Shown here one piece after another: positions 22,345 to 34,322 of a stretch of 64,000 nucleotides of DNA. Origin of the DNA: Epiperipatus broadwayi (taxonomy: Eukaryota > Onychophora > Udeonychophora > Euonychophora > Peripatidae); assembly GCA_028023455.1 (NCBI GenBank), contig JAQFVV010000022.1, forward strand, positions 11,057,100 through 11,121,099, given 5' to 3'. The notes beneath the pieces were generated by a model. It searched no databases and was not told the origin of the DNA. It saw only the letters and a list, made by a program, of their open reading frames with translations. Position 1 is the first letter of the stretch, and every line of letters begins with the position of its first letter. A program made the translations under genes and the position numbers.

Positions 22345-23329
22345 TGGGGGGGGGGTTCCTGATAGAGATATTTTAAATGCTTACTCTGGCTAAGCATTTA
22401 ACACAAAGTTTGTTGAGGAATTGGCAATCCTCACTGTTTATAACTTACAAGTTTAAGATAATAGGGTCATGTGATATATGACTCTTATTTTGACTATTTA
22501 TTTCAGCATGTTATCTCTTTTTTTAATAATAGTTCCACCATTTTTTTTATTGAAGAAATAACTTTTCTTCCAACACCAAATTGTTTTATACTTTTGAAAT
22601 CTTTTTATTACTTACCTTGATATTTCACAATTATATCACTATTAATTCTTTTTTTACACCATTTTAAGAAATTCCAAATATTGAATTTTCATTAATGTAT
22701 AGCTTTTAAATATTGATATGTTCCTTTTTTTTCTCATATATTGTTATTTCAGTTATTTATTAGAATTTTTTTTTATATCAGCTATCTTTGTTGCAGTTCT
22801 TAATATAATATTAATCATCTTTTTATTATCTCTCTTAAGTTTGAGAAATTATCTTTAAAGATTATCAATATTTTATAATGTTTCTGGAGGTTAAGAATGT
22901 CAATGATCAATCTTGTCTATAGTTTTTATATGTTTAAACTTATGCTTACACTTCACTAAGCAATGCCCATTTCCTATGTTGGATCTATTAAGAACATTAC
23001 AATTCTAAAACATTTCTATTAATTAAAATATAACCCAATTATGCTTTGCTTTCAATTGAATAATTCCAATGTCTATTTCAATTTCTTTCAAAGAAAACAT
23101 TTATAACATAGTTTTTCTTTTTCTGAAAGTTTTACAAATCTGAGTTTTTGATCATTTAAATCTATCACAATTTTAAAATGTTATTTGGTGTGATCAAATG
23201 CATTTTGTACATATATATATAAATCCTTTACTTCTTCATCACAGTGACAATTAGTTGGGAAATAAACCTGAATTATCTGCATTTGGTATCTTCCATAGGA
23301 TGAAAAATTAATCTTACCACTTTGATATA

Positions 23330-24098
23330 CACCTAGACCTCATTTAGCGATTGGCTACTTAGCGATATTTCACAATAGTGATCATCATCAATTTGTACCC
23401 AGTACTTTGATTTACAATCGATTATTCACTATAACGATCGGGAAATATTTTTTTTTTGCACATCTTGAATTTTGCGTCACTGATAATGTCAGAGAATAGG
23501 TATTTTAAAGTCATGTTACCCAAAAAACAATCGACTTATAGCAAATATAAAATAATAAGTCTTTATGTTCAATTAAATAATTTATAATTAAACATTGTTT
23601 TTTAATTTTAATAATTTCACATAAGTAATAAACATAAATGCACAATAATATGTTCTAATATATATCTGTGCGCTATTTGCACAGATAATGAAGCTAGAAT
23701 AAAATGATTTTTTTTTTTAAAAAATGCACTTCAGTATGGATTTTTTTTTCATTACAATGAAAAACTTCTGCAGAAGAATATAAAAACTTCAATTAAAATT
23801 TAGTTTCTCTTTCTCTTTGCTGTACTGTACTTTTTAAACAGAGAAAATACCATTTTTCTTCCTAGTGATATAAAATTTTTCTTTTTAGATACTGTACAGT
23901 TTACATGTACACTGCATTCGATAAATAATTTTTTTAATATGTACTTTATTCCCAAGTTAATGTAATTTTTTTAGCTTTAGGAACCAATCAATTTTTTCCC
24001 CATAGACCCCCATCATAAATACGTATTCTGTATACGATATTCTTGCTTAATGATGAGTTCTGCAGAACCAATTGCCATTGCTAATAGGGGTAAAGGTG
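23330..24098. mobile_element. Non-autonomous DNA transposon, pogo/Tc1-like
   Basis: The ends are imperfect terminal inverted repeats of about 25 bp: CACCTAGACCTCATTTAGCG at the left and, on the complement of the right, CACCTTTACCCCTATTAGCA. TA dinucleotides flank both sides (23328-29, 24099-100). The paralogous LINE copy near 2828-2838 lacks the 769-bp insert. No transposase frame is present. The 'TTAGCGAT' style of terminal repeat resembles pogo/Tigger-type elements (inference). Confidence 0.72.
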
Positions 24099-24614
24099 TA
24101 CTACCAATCTCCACAATGTTTGTTTTTTCATTTTTTATTTATAATGAATCCCACTCCGTTTGAGTTTCCAATATTTGTGCCTTTATAATAAAGTATTAAC
24201 TTCACAAAGCACAATGTTTCACTTTATATTATAAATTTATTCTTTCAGGTAATTTTCCTTTACTTGAAAATAACTTGCAGTTGTAGGTAGCAAAATAAAT
24301 ACCATCTAATAATGGCAGCAAAAATTAACAGTCGAGAATCTTAGTACCCTCTATTTTCAGCTATCAACTGTTGTCTTGACTGATGACTTTGCAGCCCCTG
24401 GAGTAAGGGCATAATTTAGTTTTATCCATAATGGTTACAAATATCTAAAAAAGAAATCATTCATATACACATTTTTTTCTGCTCTATCAGGCATTTGGGA
24501 AGAATAGTATTTTTTGGTCTTGGATTTGGTGGTAAAAAGCCAATAAACTCACTATATGTTGATGTGTATTGGTAATCAGTTCATTCATGTTCATTTACCA
24601 TATAAATAATTAGA

Positions 24615-25190
24615 TAGTAATAGGTGAAGGGATTTAGATATTTGGGTAGTTGGTTGAGTGAAGATGGAAGAAATGAAGTTAAAAGAAGAATAGCATTGGC
24701 AAAAGAGACATTTGTGAAAATAAAGAAGATATTTTGTGGACCTTTGGAAAGAGAATTACGAAAGCAATTAATTAAATGTTATGTGTGGAGTGTATTAATG
24801 CATGGTTGTGAGACATGGACGATGAGTAATAAAATTAAGAAACGATTGAAAACCTTAGAGATGTGGACATGGAGAAGAATGGAAAAAATCAGTTGGATGA
24901 GTAAAATAACAATGAAGAAGTTTTGAAAAGAGTAAATGAAAAAAGAAGATTGATTGAGAATATCAGAGAGAGAAAGAAACTGGATTGGACATATATTACG
25001 AAGAAATTATAGTTTCATGAAAGACGTTTTGGAGATAACGGTGAGTGGAAATAAAAAGAAAGGATGGAAGAGATTGACATTATTGGATGATATAAGAGAT
25101 GGGAAGACTTATGTGGAAGAAATTGGCAAGGAAGAGAATGGAATGGATGAATTGATGATGTGACTACTCTCTGGACCTGTCTATTGGACA
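24615..25190 (+). pseudogene. C-terminal fragment of a second LINE family
   Basis: Open pieces at 24624-24926 (KGFRYLGSWLSEDGRNEVKR .. CYVWSVLMHGCETWTMSNK .. MWTWRRMEKISWMSK) and 24954-25163 (ERNWIGHILRRNYSFMKDVL .. WKRLTLLDDIRDGKTY) form the typical C-terminal part of arthropod RTE-like LINE polymerases. The sequence differs from the LINE around it. The paralogous region at 3340-3380 is continuous without it, so about 580 bp of a 5'-truncated element was inserted. One stop separates the two pieces. Confidence 0.75.
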
Positions 25191-25740
25191 GAATCTAAGT
25201 ATGTAAGTGAACATTAGAAATTGATTTTGCTCACTTCCTTTAAGCCTCAAAAAGAAATCAAAAAGTCTCCTTTCAATTAACAGCAAATTCCATCTTGCGG
25301 CCATTACCATGCGATTATTTATAGAGTAATATACAATATGTAAGTGCAATATGGCGTAAACTATACTGATTACTTGTAATATCAATCCCTATTAGTTTGT
25401 AGTGATTTATGCAAATACTTATTCTGATTTTTGAATCTTTGAATGATCAGACTTGCTCTTTGTTGTTCTCAGTCAGTCCTTATTTATCCCTCTCTTTAAA
25501 ACTTTGCTTTTTTAATTTCTAGTTCTCTGGATTATTAAATCTTTAGCAGATAGATTTATTTGTAGCTGTTTATAAATTGCTATATCAATTTTCTGTTTTT
25601 TTCTTGTAAACGTAAACTGTAGTTCGTTATAAATACAATTTTAATTAACACATTCATTTCTAGATTGATTTAACACTACTTTTTATTATAAGAGAATTTC
25701 TATGATAAACTATTTACTTTACTTTTCATATACAATTGCA

Positions 25741-26647
25741 GATCACTTTCAAGTGAAGGAAGATTGCAAGAATTAGAAGAACTGTCTTATATTAAATGGG
25801 ACATTATTGGACTTTGTGAAGTTAGAAGAAAAGGTGAAGAAACAATTGATTTAAAAAGTGGACATGTACTCTACTATAAAGGCACAAATATTGGAAATAC
25901 AAGTGGAGTAGGATTCATTATAAATAAAAAATGGAAGAATAACATTGTGGAGATTGATGGTGTATCAGACAGGATGGCAAGATTAGTTTTACAACTTAAT
26001 AGCAGATACCAAATGCAGATAATTCAGGTTTATGCCCCAACAAGTTCTCATAGTGATAAAGTAGTAGAAGATTTTTATATGGATGTAAAAAGGCTTTTGA
26101 TCAGAGTAAACAATATTTTAAAATTGTTATGGGAGACTTTAATGCTAGAATTGGTAAACAAATAAAAGATGAAAGTGCTATAGATAATTTTGGTTATGGT
26201 GATAGAAGTGAGAGAGGACATAGACTTGTGGAGTTTGCAGAAAAAGAAAAACTTTATATTATGAATTTTTTTTTTGAGAAAAATGTTAAAAGGAAATGGA
26301 TATGGAAGCATCCAAATGAAGGTACAGCAGAATTGGTTTATATTTTGACTAACAGAAAATACATTTTTCAAGATTGTAATGTTCTTAATAAATTTGACAC
26401 AGGAAGTGATCATCGATTAGTAAGATGTAAGATATATGTTAATGCAAAACTAGAGAGACAAAAATTATTAAGAAAAACAATATTTACAGTTGATATTCCT
26501 AATCTTCAGAAACATTCTAATGAATTTAAATTAGAACTTACAAATCAGTTTCAAGTATTAGTAGATTTTGAACATGATTCAGATTTGAATGAAATTAATA
26601 GGAAAATAACTGACACTTTTAAAAACTGCAACAAAGATAGCTGGTAG
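25741..26647 (+). pseudogene. LINE apurinic-type endonuclease domain (frameshifted)
   Basis: Two overlapping frames (25764-26165 and 26129-26647) give an exonuclease/endonuclease/phosphatase fold. Visible motifs are DIIGLCEVRRKGEE (catalytic Glu), IIQVYAPTSSH, MGDFNARIGKQ (catalytic GDFNA) and DTGSDHRLVRCK (the SDH motif). In place of the usual D-Y/F-I-L the sequence has ELVYILTN. This domain nicks target DNA. The frameshift between the two parts lies near 26130-26165. Confidence 0.85.
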
Positions 26648-26661
26648 AAAAAAAGCAGCAA

Positions 26662-28521
26662 TTGACCAATAAAATATCTACTGAGACTAGAGAATTTATA
26701 AATAAAAGAAGGAATATGAAGATATACAAAAATGATGCATTAAAAAGGATTGAATATCTCGAATTTTGTAAAATGGTGCGGAAAAGAGTTGAAAATGATA
26801 TAAGAAAGTATAATTGTGAACTAGCAAGGAAAGCTGTAGAAGAGAATAAAAGTCTAAAAAGTGTAAAACAACATTTTGGTATTGGTATGAAATTTATATC
26901 TGCAATAAGAAAAAAAGATGGCATTATTACTAAAAAGAGAGATGATATCATGAAATGTGTAGAAGACTTCTATCAAGAATTATATAGTAATAAAGAACAA
27001 GTACCTCCTGTATCTATTATATCTTCTGAATTGCCCAGAATTTTGAATGAGGAAATGAGACATGCAATTAAATTTATGAAGAAAGGGAAGGCTCCAGGTA
27101 ATGATGGAATTATAATTGATATATTAAAAGAAGCAGGTGAAGAAATAGAATTTTTTTTAGCAAAGTTATATTCCAAATGTCTAAATGATAAAGATATACC
27201 AGATGACTGGAAGAATGCAGTATTAATATTAATATTTAAAAAAGGTGATAAAGAAGATATTAGAAATTACAGACCTATCAGTCTTTTATCAGTTTTATAC
27301 AAAATTTTACTAAGATAATTACAACTCGTCTATAGAAAACACTGGACTTCCACCAACCAAGAGAACAAGCTGGATTTAAAAGTGGTTTTAGTACAGTAGA
27401 TCATATCCAGGTATTGAGAGAAGTTATAGAAAGGACAAATGAATATGAGTTGCCATTATGCCTAGGATTTGTAGATTATGAAAAGGCATTTGATTCTATA
27501 AACATTTCTTCAGTGATTAAAGCATTGGATCATCAAGGTATAGATCCAGGATATTGTCATATTTTAAAGAATATTTATAAAAATGCAACAGCAACAATTA
27601 GATTACATAATGATAGTGGGAAAGTCAACATTGAGAAGGGTGTAAGACAGGGTGACTCCATATCTCCAAAACTTTTTACAGCAGTGCTGCAAGAAGTATG
27701 TTGTGGATTAAAATGGGAAGCTAAAGGAGTGAAAGTAAATGGAGATTATTTAAGTCATTTAGATTTTGCAAATGATGTAGTTGTTTTTGCAAATAATGCT
27801 TTAGAGTTACAGGAAATGTTGCAGGAGTTATCAGATGAAAGTAGGACTAAAGATAAATGTTAAAAAGACTAAAGTAATGTTTAATAGATTTTCTCAAAAT
27901 ATGAAAATAAAGATTGATTATGATGAATTAGAAGAAGTTAACAGTTACAAATATCTTGGTCAGATTATTAATACAGATGGAAACATAATGGATGAAATTA
28001 ATCATAGAATTAAACTTAGTTGGAGTACTTTTGGTAGAAATAAGTTGATACTAAAAGGAAATATGCCCATGTGTTTGAAAAGGAAGGTTTCTAATAAATG
28101 TATTTTGCCAGTTCTTACTTATGGATCTGAGACTTGGACACTTAATAGAAGAGCAATGCAGAGACTTCAAACCACTCAAAGAAGTATGGAGAGATGCATG
28201 TTGGGAGTAACAAGAAGAGATCAAAAACGCAATGTATGGGTAAGAGAACAAACAGGTGTTACTGATCTCATTGAAAAAATTAAAAGACTGAAGTGGAGTT
28301 GGGCTGGACATATTGCTAGAAGAGATGATAATAGATGGACAATTGAAATTTTAAACTGGATTCCAAGAGATTGTAAAAGATCCAGAAAGAGACCACATGT
28401 GAGATGGATGGATGAAATAAGAAAGTGTGCAGGGGTGATGTGGAGAAGAGAAGCTAAAGATCAGAAAAGATGGATTGAACTTGGGGAGACCTCCATCCTG
28501 CAGTGGATTGATAATGGTTGA
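26662..28521 (+). pseudogene. LINE reverse transcriptase and C-terminal domain (frameshifted)
   Basis: Three frames (26662-27318, 27414-27863, 27835-28521) cover it. Motifs in order: [51 protein letters not shown] (motif A), GVRQGDSISPKLFTAVLQE (motif B), then LDFANDVVVF where the catalytic FADD box reads FAND, an Asp to Asn change expected to kill polymerase activity. Then LKINVKKTKVMFN, the SETWTLNRRAMQRLQ region, and WSWAGHIARRDDNRW with VRWMDEIRKCAGVMWR at the C-terminus. The frame breaks near 27320-27414 and 27835-27863. Confidence 0.88.
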
Positions 28522-28535
28522 TGATGATGATTGCA

Positions 28536-29049
28536 AAATATTAAATAAGCAGACTAAAATACTATATAGCATATTTGTGTTTCATGGATTAGTTTTTATA
28601 ATCCATTTTAAAACTTATCTATAATGTATTAGGCAATATACTTGTATATAAATATTATTATATTTCTATCTTTTCTTTTTTTTTTGATATTGAAATGACC
28701 ATTCTGATTGTAACTGTTCCTAATTAGAGAGCTATCTCACTTTCATGAAACAAATATGGCCAAATAAATAATCACAAAAACTAATTTGATTGAAGTACAG
28801 TAGTTATATCCCTATAATGAAATATTTTGTCCTTTGACTTGTTAAATGTAGGTGAACTTGTAAGTTGCATTCAAAATACAAAAACATTTTATAGATAATC
28901 TTTCAAATTGGAAAGAATAACATAGTGAATTTAGACTCAGGAAAATGAAGTTTTTGTTTTTAATTATCTATTACAAATAAATAGATAGCAACATAAAGCC
29001 ATAACAACATAAACAGAAAAGAAAATATTTTAAAATTATCTATTTAAAA
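28536..29049. other. AT-rich spacer
   Basis: No feature recognised between the LINE 3' end and the next degenerate LINE. Confidence 0.5.
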
Positions 29050-31460
29050 AACAGAATATCTGGATCTTTTCAAAATAGTATAAAAAATAATTAATGACAT
29101 AAAGTAATATAACATTGAAATGGCAAAAAAGTATAAAAGAAAATAAAAGTTTGAAAAAAATAAAATACCTTGGTACTAGAAGATAAGTTAATAAAAAGAA
29201 AAGATGGTGCTATTACAAAAATGAATATATAAAAAGCTTCTACATCTATATCTTTTGAAATTCCACAATTTAAATGAAAAAGTAAACATACAATTAAATA
29301 CATAAACAACAGAAAAATTAGAAGAAATGATGAAATTATTATAAGCTTTGTACCAAATGTTTAAATGACGATATACCAATGTTTGAAAGAATGCAAGTGA
29401 TATTTAAGAAAAATGTCAGAAATTGCCGATTTATTGGATTTCTGTCACTTCTATATAAGATCAAAATAAATTACCTAAGGAGAACTTGGACCCAAATCAA
29501 AACCAAAAAAAAGATGAAATTTAAAAATGATTATAGCATGATACTAAGAGAAGTTATAGAAACAACACTGTGTGATTTGACACAGTGATAGATTGGCAGA
29601 TTCTAGAGATCAAGATCAAACCCAATGCTGTCACTTTTGGTGCTTAAACTTCTTATAAATTCTAATCATTGAACTATTTGATTATTGTTATAGTAAGAAA
29701 TGATGAATACAAGTTGCCATTTTGCCCTAGATTTGTAGATTATAAAGTCATTTGATTCTACAAGAATTTCTGATTAATAATTTGAAATATAATGCTATAG
29801 ATCCAGGAAAGTATCAAATTTTCAATAATATTTATCAAAATACACTGAGAATGAGACCATGTGTTAGTAAAGTCAGATTCTAAATAAGATCCTCAGATGG
29901 AATTCCAGTTCTAGCAATTACAACTTCTTATGAATTCTCAAGAAATAAAAGCATTTGATTATTTTTTTATTACTATTATTTATATCAGTATTGGACACTG
30001 ATTAATAATATTCTACAATAATCTGAAAGTTGAGTTTAAATTCACTGGAATATTATTGAAGGGATGTCAAGTGATTTTGTTAATAGCTTTTATAACTCTA
30101 GTTTTGCATCAACATCTATCTTATATGTCACTAATAAATGATAATTTTTTATGTTGAATTTATTAATTACATAATAATCTTAAAATATATATTTTCTGTT
30201 ATTAGAGTATGTCCCAATTCTGATGTACTTTCATTGGGAGTTTCCATATCTAGGTTTCTGCATAGGATTTTTTTTTTTTTTAAAAGAAAGGAATGCCCAA
30301 TATGCAATTTTTTTTTACTGAAAATTCCATAACTATTTTTTCTTTTAGTTTTAGCTCTAATCCAATTTACCCGCAGAACTTATATCTTTCAATCACATTC
30401 CAATTCTAACATTAAAATCTCATTTTAAAATATTTAAGTTAAATAACTAATTTACATACCCTAATGAATATACCATCAATCTCTAATGTGATTTCACTTG
30501 TGCTTTCAATATTTGTCTATTCATCTCAAAATCAGTCAATGCCCCATTTAATATTATTCAATACATGCAATTTTCCTACACTTGAAAATGGACAATAGTT
30601 GTACATAGCTAAATACAAGATTGTAAGTGAATGACAATTTAGATCTTTAATTTGGTCATTCTTAGCATTGTCTTTGGTCACTAATAATTATATTGGATGA
30701 TGATTTTATAACATCCAGAATATTAGACAAACTATTTTTGTGTAGCATGATTGTAAATGTAAAAAATAGTGAAAATTTTTCACACATATTCATCATGACT
30801 TAAGAAAAAAATTCCACCCGATGTTTAAGAACTATCAAGCATCTAATAAAAACATAGTGTTTCTTAACTCAGAGGTAAAAGTCAGTAAACTTAGTATGTT
30901 GACGGATTTTTATTTGAAGAGCAGATATGTGATATTTACCATATGAATAATCATATAACAATAAGAACTGCAACAATAATACATGCAACGAACATTAGAA
31001 ATTTGGACTGCTCAATTTCTTTAAAACCTTGAAGAGGAATTCCTCTACATATCTAGATCAAATTATTAATGGACGGAAATATAATGGATTAAATTCATTT
31101 TGAATGGAATACTTTTGTTAGAAATAATTTATTAAATAAATCACTTAATGCTCCTCCTATTAGTAAACCTTTTTGTTTGTAATAAAGTGCATAGATGCTT
31201 TAATATTATATTAAATAATTTATTATTTATATTATATACCTATATATTAGGATGGGGGTTAACAAATGTAACCCATACCTGTTTGAGACTTGGACCCTTA
31301 ATAGAAAAGCAATGCAGACTAAACCTTACACGAAAGAATAGACGGATACATGTAAAGACTAGCAAGGCAGTAACGAAAGCGAAATGCTTAGGTAGAAGAA
31401 TAATACCCAATTAGCTATCGCCGATAACATTGAAATAAAAGATTGAATGAAACGGGCCTG
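29050..31460. mobile_element. Scrambled old RTE LINE: sense, antisense, sense
   Basis: About 29050-29990 is sense reverse transcriptase (MFERMQVIFKKNVRNCRFIG .. REVIE.. matches [14 protein letters not shown] and REVIERTNEY). About 30000-31040 is antisense and matches 2260-3430, that is the endonuclease and the shared 5' region (for example GGTAAAAGTCAGTAAACTTAG). About 31045-31460 is sense again, matching 27960-28320 (TTATTAATGGACGGAAATAT; GAGACTTGGACCCTTAATAG). Divergence is high throughout. The inner inverted block could be a nested insertion or a rearrangement. Confidence 0.65.
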
Positions 31461-33500
31461 AAAAAAACCCACCTGATATAAATGGCTCAAGTTATTTTCT
31501 GGAGCGTTGCGGATAAGTTTTATACAGGCAAAACTGATAGATTTTCATTTAGCAATAGAGTGATAATAAACACTTCAGTTAGCAAATGGGAATGTGAATT
31601 TGATAAGCCAAATATCTACTAACTACTGTAAGAAAGCCCCACTAGCTAAATAAAATCGTCATTTGTATTAAAATTAGCCCCTCAATACCCATCAGAGTAA
31701 CTTGACAGTGTTAACATGGTAAACAAACTGCCAAGAAAAATATTGACATTAAAATATTAGCATTCACATAATTAATTAAAAAAATTAATTCTCGGACTTA
31801 TTAAAATCCGCGAGATGTCAGATTTGCAGCAATGGCGTTCCGTTGTTGCTAGCAAATTCGTTTATAGTATTTTGTTTGTATTTTCACCCAATATTAATTT
31901 CGTAGCAATGTTTTTGATATTAATAGTTATTAATTATTGCATTTATTTTACGAAATGTGAGATACTTTAAAAAATTAAAGTTTTTTTAATTTTCCAACGT
32001 CTTTGATTGGTAAGTTAAGAGATGTGAATTTAATTAATGATATGTTTATTTGAATTAGAGAAATATTGTTAGTCAACAATAATAATATATTAAATGTAAG
32101 TATTTTTCACTAGATTTTATTTTAATTTTGGAAAATTAATGCAAAATAGTTGAAAGCTTTTTAAAAAAGGATTCCATATGTCGAATAGATTTTTTAATGT
32201 TTGTGTACATGCGTGTGAGTATAAACAAATTTGAATATGAACTAAAATTCAAAAACATTGCCAGCTACCTTATGTCATATATATCTATCATAGAAAATGT
32301 TATTTAAATTAACAGTTAACTGATATTCATCGTTATTTAATTAACATGCAACTTAAAATGAATATCTAATTCATGATTTTTACTCTTTCACACACACTAT
32401 TAATAATAAAAATAAACACAAGTAGAGAATAATCAGGGCGTGGAAATGGAAGGAAAAAAAATCTAGAGTAGTCGGACATATTTCGTTCAAATACAGTATT
32501 GTTGATTTTAAATTAATTTGCATTATGTAATTGCCAAAATTGGTAACATTAACATTATTTCATGTAAAACTGATTTGTTCTGTCGAATTAATAGTTTTTG
32601 TGTGATCTGTATCAATACTTAGTTTGGGTTGAACAAACGATCTTAATTATCTAAAAGTATTATCCATTAGAATTTCACAAACTATAATTATGACCGTCTG
32701 TTGTATGGAAGACAACCTGCTTCGAAAACTTATTCGATATACTGTTATTGCATTTTTATATTGCTGTAGTAATGATGTCCATTTTACTTTTGCAAGCGCC
32801 TTTTATTTTTTCAAAACAATATTTTTTTCAAATTATTATTCTTGAACTGTAAGAATCCTTTCATGCTATTTAAATAATACTCTCCTTTCTGTCAATATTA
32901 CGCAGTATCTGATATTTAAGTAAATTAACTTTTTTATCCCTATTTTTTTTTTGCAATTTGCAATTTTCATTAGTATAACAGTAGATTGTTCAAAGATTTA
33001 AACAAAAAAATTATATATTATATTGTTTATGAAATATTACTTAAGTTTAAATTTTATATAATGTAATTTATTGAAGATTTAAATTCTAATTAGACTATGA
33101 TTTATATATGTATGTTTAAAATGCAATAATTATAGAGTTAAATTTATATAAACTTTAAATAATATTTTATAAATAATAATGTATTTTTTTGAATTTATAG
33201 GAATATCATAGTGAGTGATTAGAATTATTTTTAATCACTTTTTATTTTTGATAAAATTATATACTTAACAATTTTCCAGAATGCCTATCAAGTTAGATTT
33301 ATTTATTTACATAGAGATCTGAATAAGAATGTTTTCTGACCCTTACATATTTACATATTATGTATATTTTAATAAAATTTGAAATATGTTATTTATATAT
33401 TGTAACTAGGTTGATAGACACTTATGATACTTTTTACTGTCCATTGAATATTTACAATATTTAAGAAACACTACAAATGTGTACTAATAAATAATATAAA
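31461..33500. other. Unassigned region with possible 5' splice sites
   Basis: No coding sequence recognised. 31800-32010 is slightly less AT-rich and ends in a consensus donor, TTGGTAAGTTAAG (donor at about 32010); a second GTAAGT lies near 32096. A non-coding first exon on the plus strand is conceivable, but no downstream exon was found. Confidence 0.25.
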
Positions 33501-33707
33501 TAGATTCCAACCAGTAACTACCTAAACATTCACAGTAAAATATAGTAATCAATATCTCTCACTGCTGTCAAGGCAACCTTCACACCTTTTAATAGCAAGA
33601 ATGGAAATCCATTCTTACTAATGGTCCATTGAATATATATAGACACTTAAAGATTGCAACTTGACTACAGAGTATGATATTCATACATTGAAGTTTAAAT
33701 AAACCTC

Positions 33708-33822
33708 TTTTTTTCTCTCATATGTCATAGCATTGGCCGGGATGCGAACCCACAACCGTCTGCAACCAACTACTTGCTTGCTAGGCTGCTGCGATGACCT
33801 CTCAGCTAACAACGCTTGATGC
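33708..33822 (-). mobile_element. tRNA-derived SINE, copy 2
   Basis: The minus strand again has TAGCTGAGAGGTC (A box) and GGGTTCGCATCCC (B box) and ends in CATATGAGAGAAAAAAAG. It matches the SINE at 21399-21511. In the neighbouring repeat unit, the position is occupied instead by 25 bp (AAACATGAAATAAACTTGTC..), so the SINE replaces sequence and shows no target duplication. Confidence 0.7.
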
Positions 33823-34322
33823 AGACTAATAAATAGTCAATTAACATTACAAACTGCAATACTTTTAAATTGCCCATGTATTATTTAGAAATAATAAGCA
33901 AAATAGTGCCTAAAGCTAATCTGGGATAATGATATAATTAGATTCCAACCAGGAACCACCTAAACATTCACAGTAAAATATAGTAATCAATATCTCTCAC
34001 TGCTGTCAAGGCAACCTTCACACCTTTTAATAGCAAGAATGGAAATCCATTTTTACTAATGGTCCATTGAATATATATGGACACTTAAAGATTGCAACTT
34101 GACTACAGAGTATGAAATATTGATACATTGAAGTTTAAATAAACCTCTTTAAACATGAAATAAACTTGTCACTGTAATGCAGACTAATAAATAGTCAATT
34201 AACATTACAAACTGCAATACTTTTAAATTGCCCATGTATTATTTAGAAATAATAAGCGAAATAGTGCCTAAAGCTAATCTGGGATAATGTTTAATTAGAT
34301 TCCAACCAGTAACCACCTAAAC

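Larger units (their letters stand above)
21994..22500. mobile_element. Family A hammerhead fold-back element, inverted dimer
   Basis: A 507-bp insertion in the antisense LINE, flanked by TTTCACCATGTTA (21981-21993) and TTTCAGCATGTTA (22501-22513), 12 of 13 identical. The related locus at about 1885-1897 is empty. Two arms face each other. Each contains a hammerhead and the motif AGATCTA..AATACCAACCCAAAA, with a centre near 22180-22200. The right end extends into the AATTGGCAATCCTC..GACTCTTATTTT tail, while the left end is truncated before it. Confidence 0.88.
20866..25740 (-). mobile_element. Decayed RTE-type LINE, antisense copy 2, heavily nested
   Basis: Its 3' end is near 20866 (CATGATT..CATTGCAGAATGATGTCTCC matches the complement of the LINE terminus). 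The reverse transcriptase C-terminal region runs to about 21555. A deletion then joins it to the block shared with 1075-3040 (linker and endonuclease, 21565-24300). The shared 5' region follows to 25740. Insertions inside it: tRNA-type SINE (21399-21511), family A fold-back (21994-22500), pogo-like element (23330-24098) and another LINE fragment (24615-25190). No reading frame survives. Confidence 0.8.
25741..28535 (+). mobile_element. RTE-type LINE, most complete copy, sense
   Basis: The endonuclease, linker, reverse transcriptase and C-terminal domain are all present in order, and it ends in GGTTGATGATGATGATT, the TGA-repeat tail usual for RTE elements. The left edge falls at the start of the endonuclease (YNCRSLSSEGRLQELEEL) and abuts, head to head, the 5' region of the antisense LINE. 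It needs at least four frame changes to be read through, so it is dead. RTE LINEs copy themselves by target-primed reverse transcription. Confidence 0.88.
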
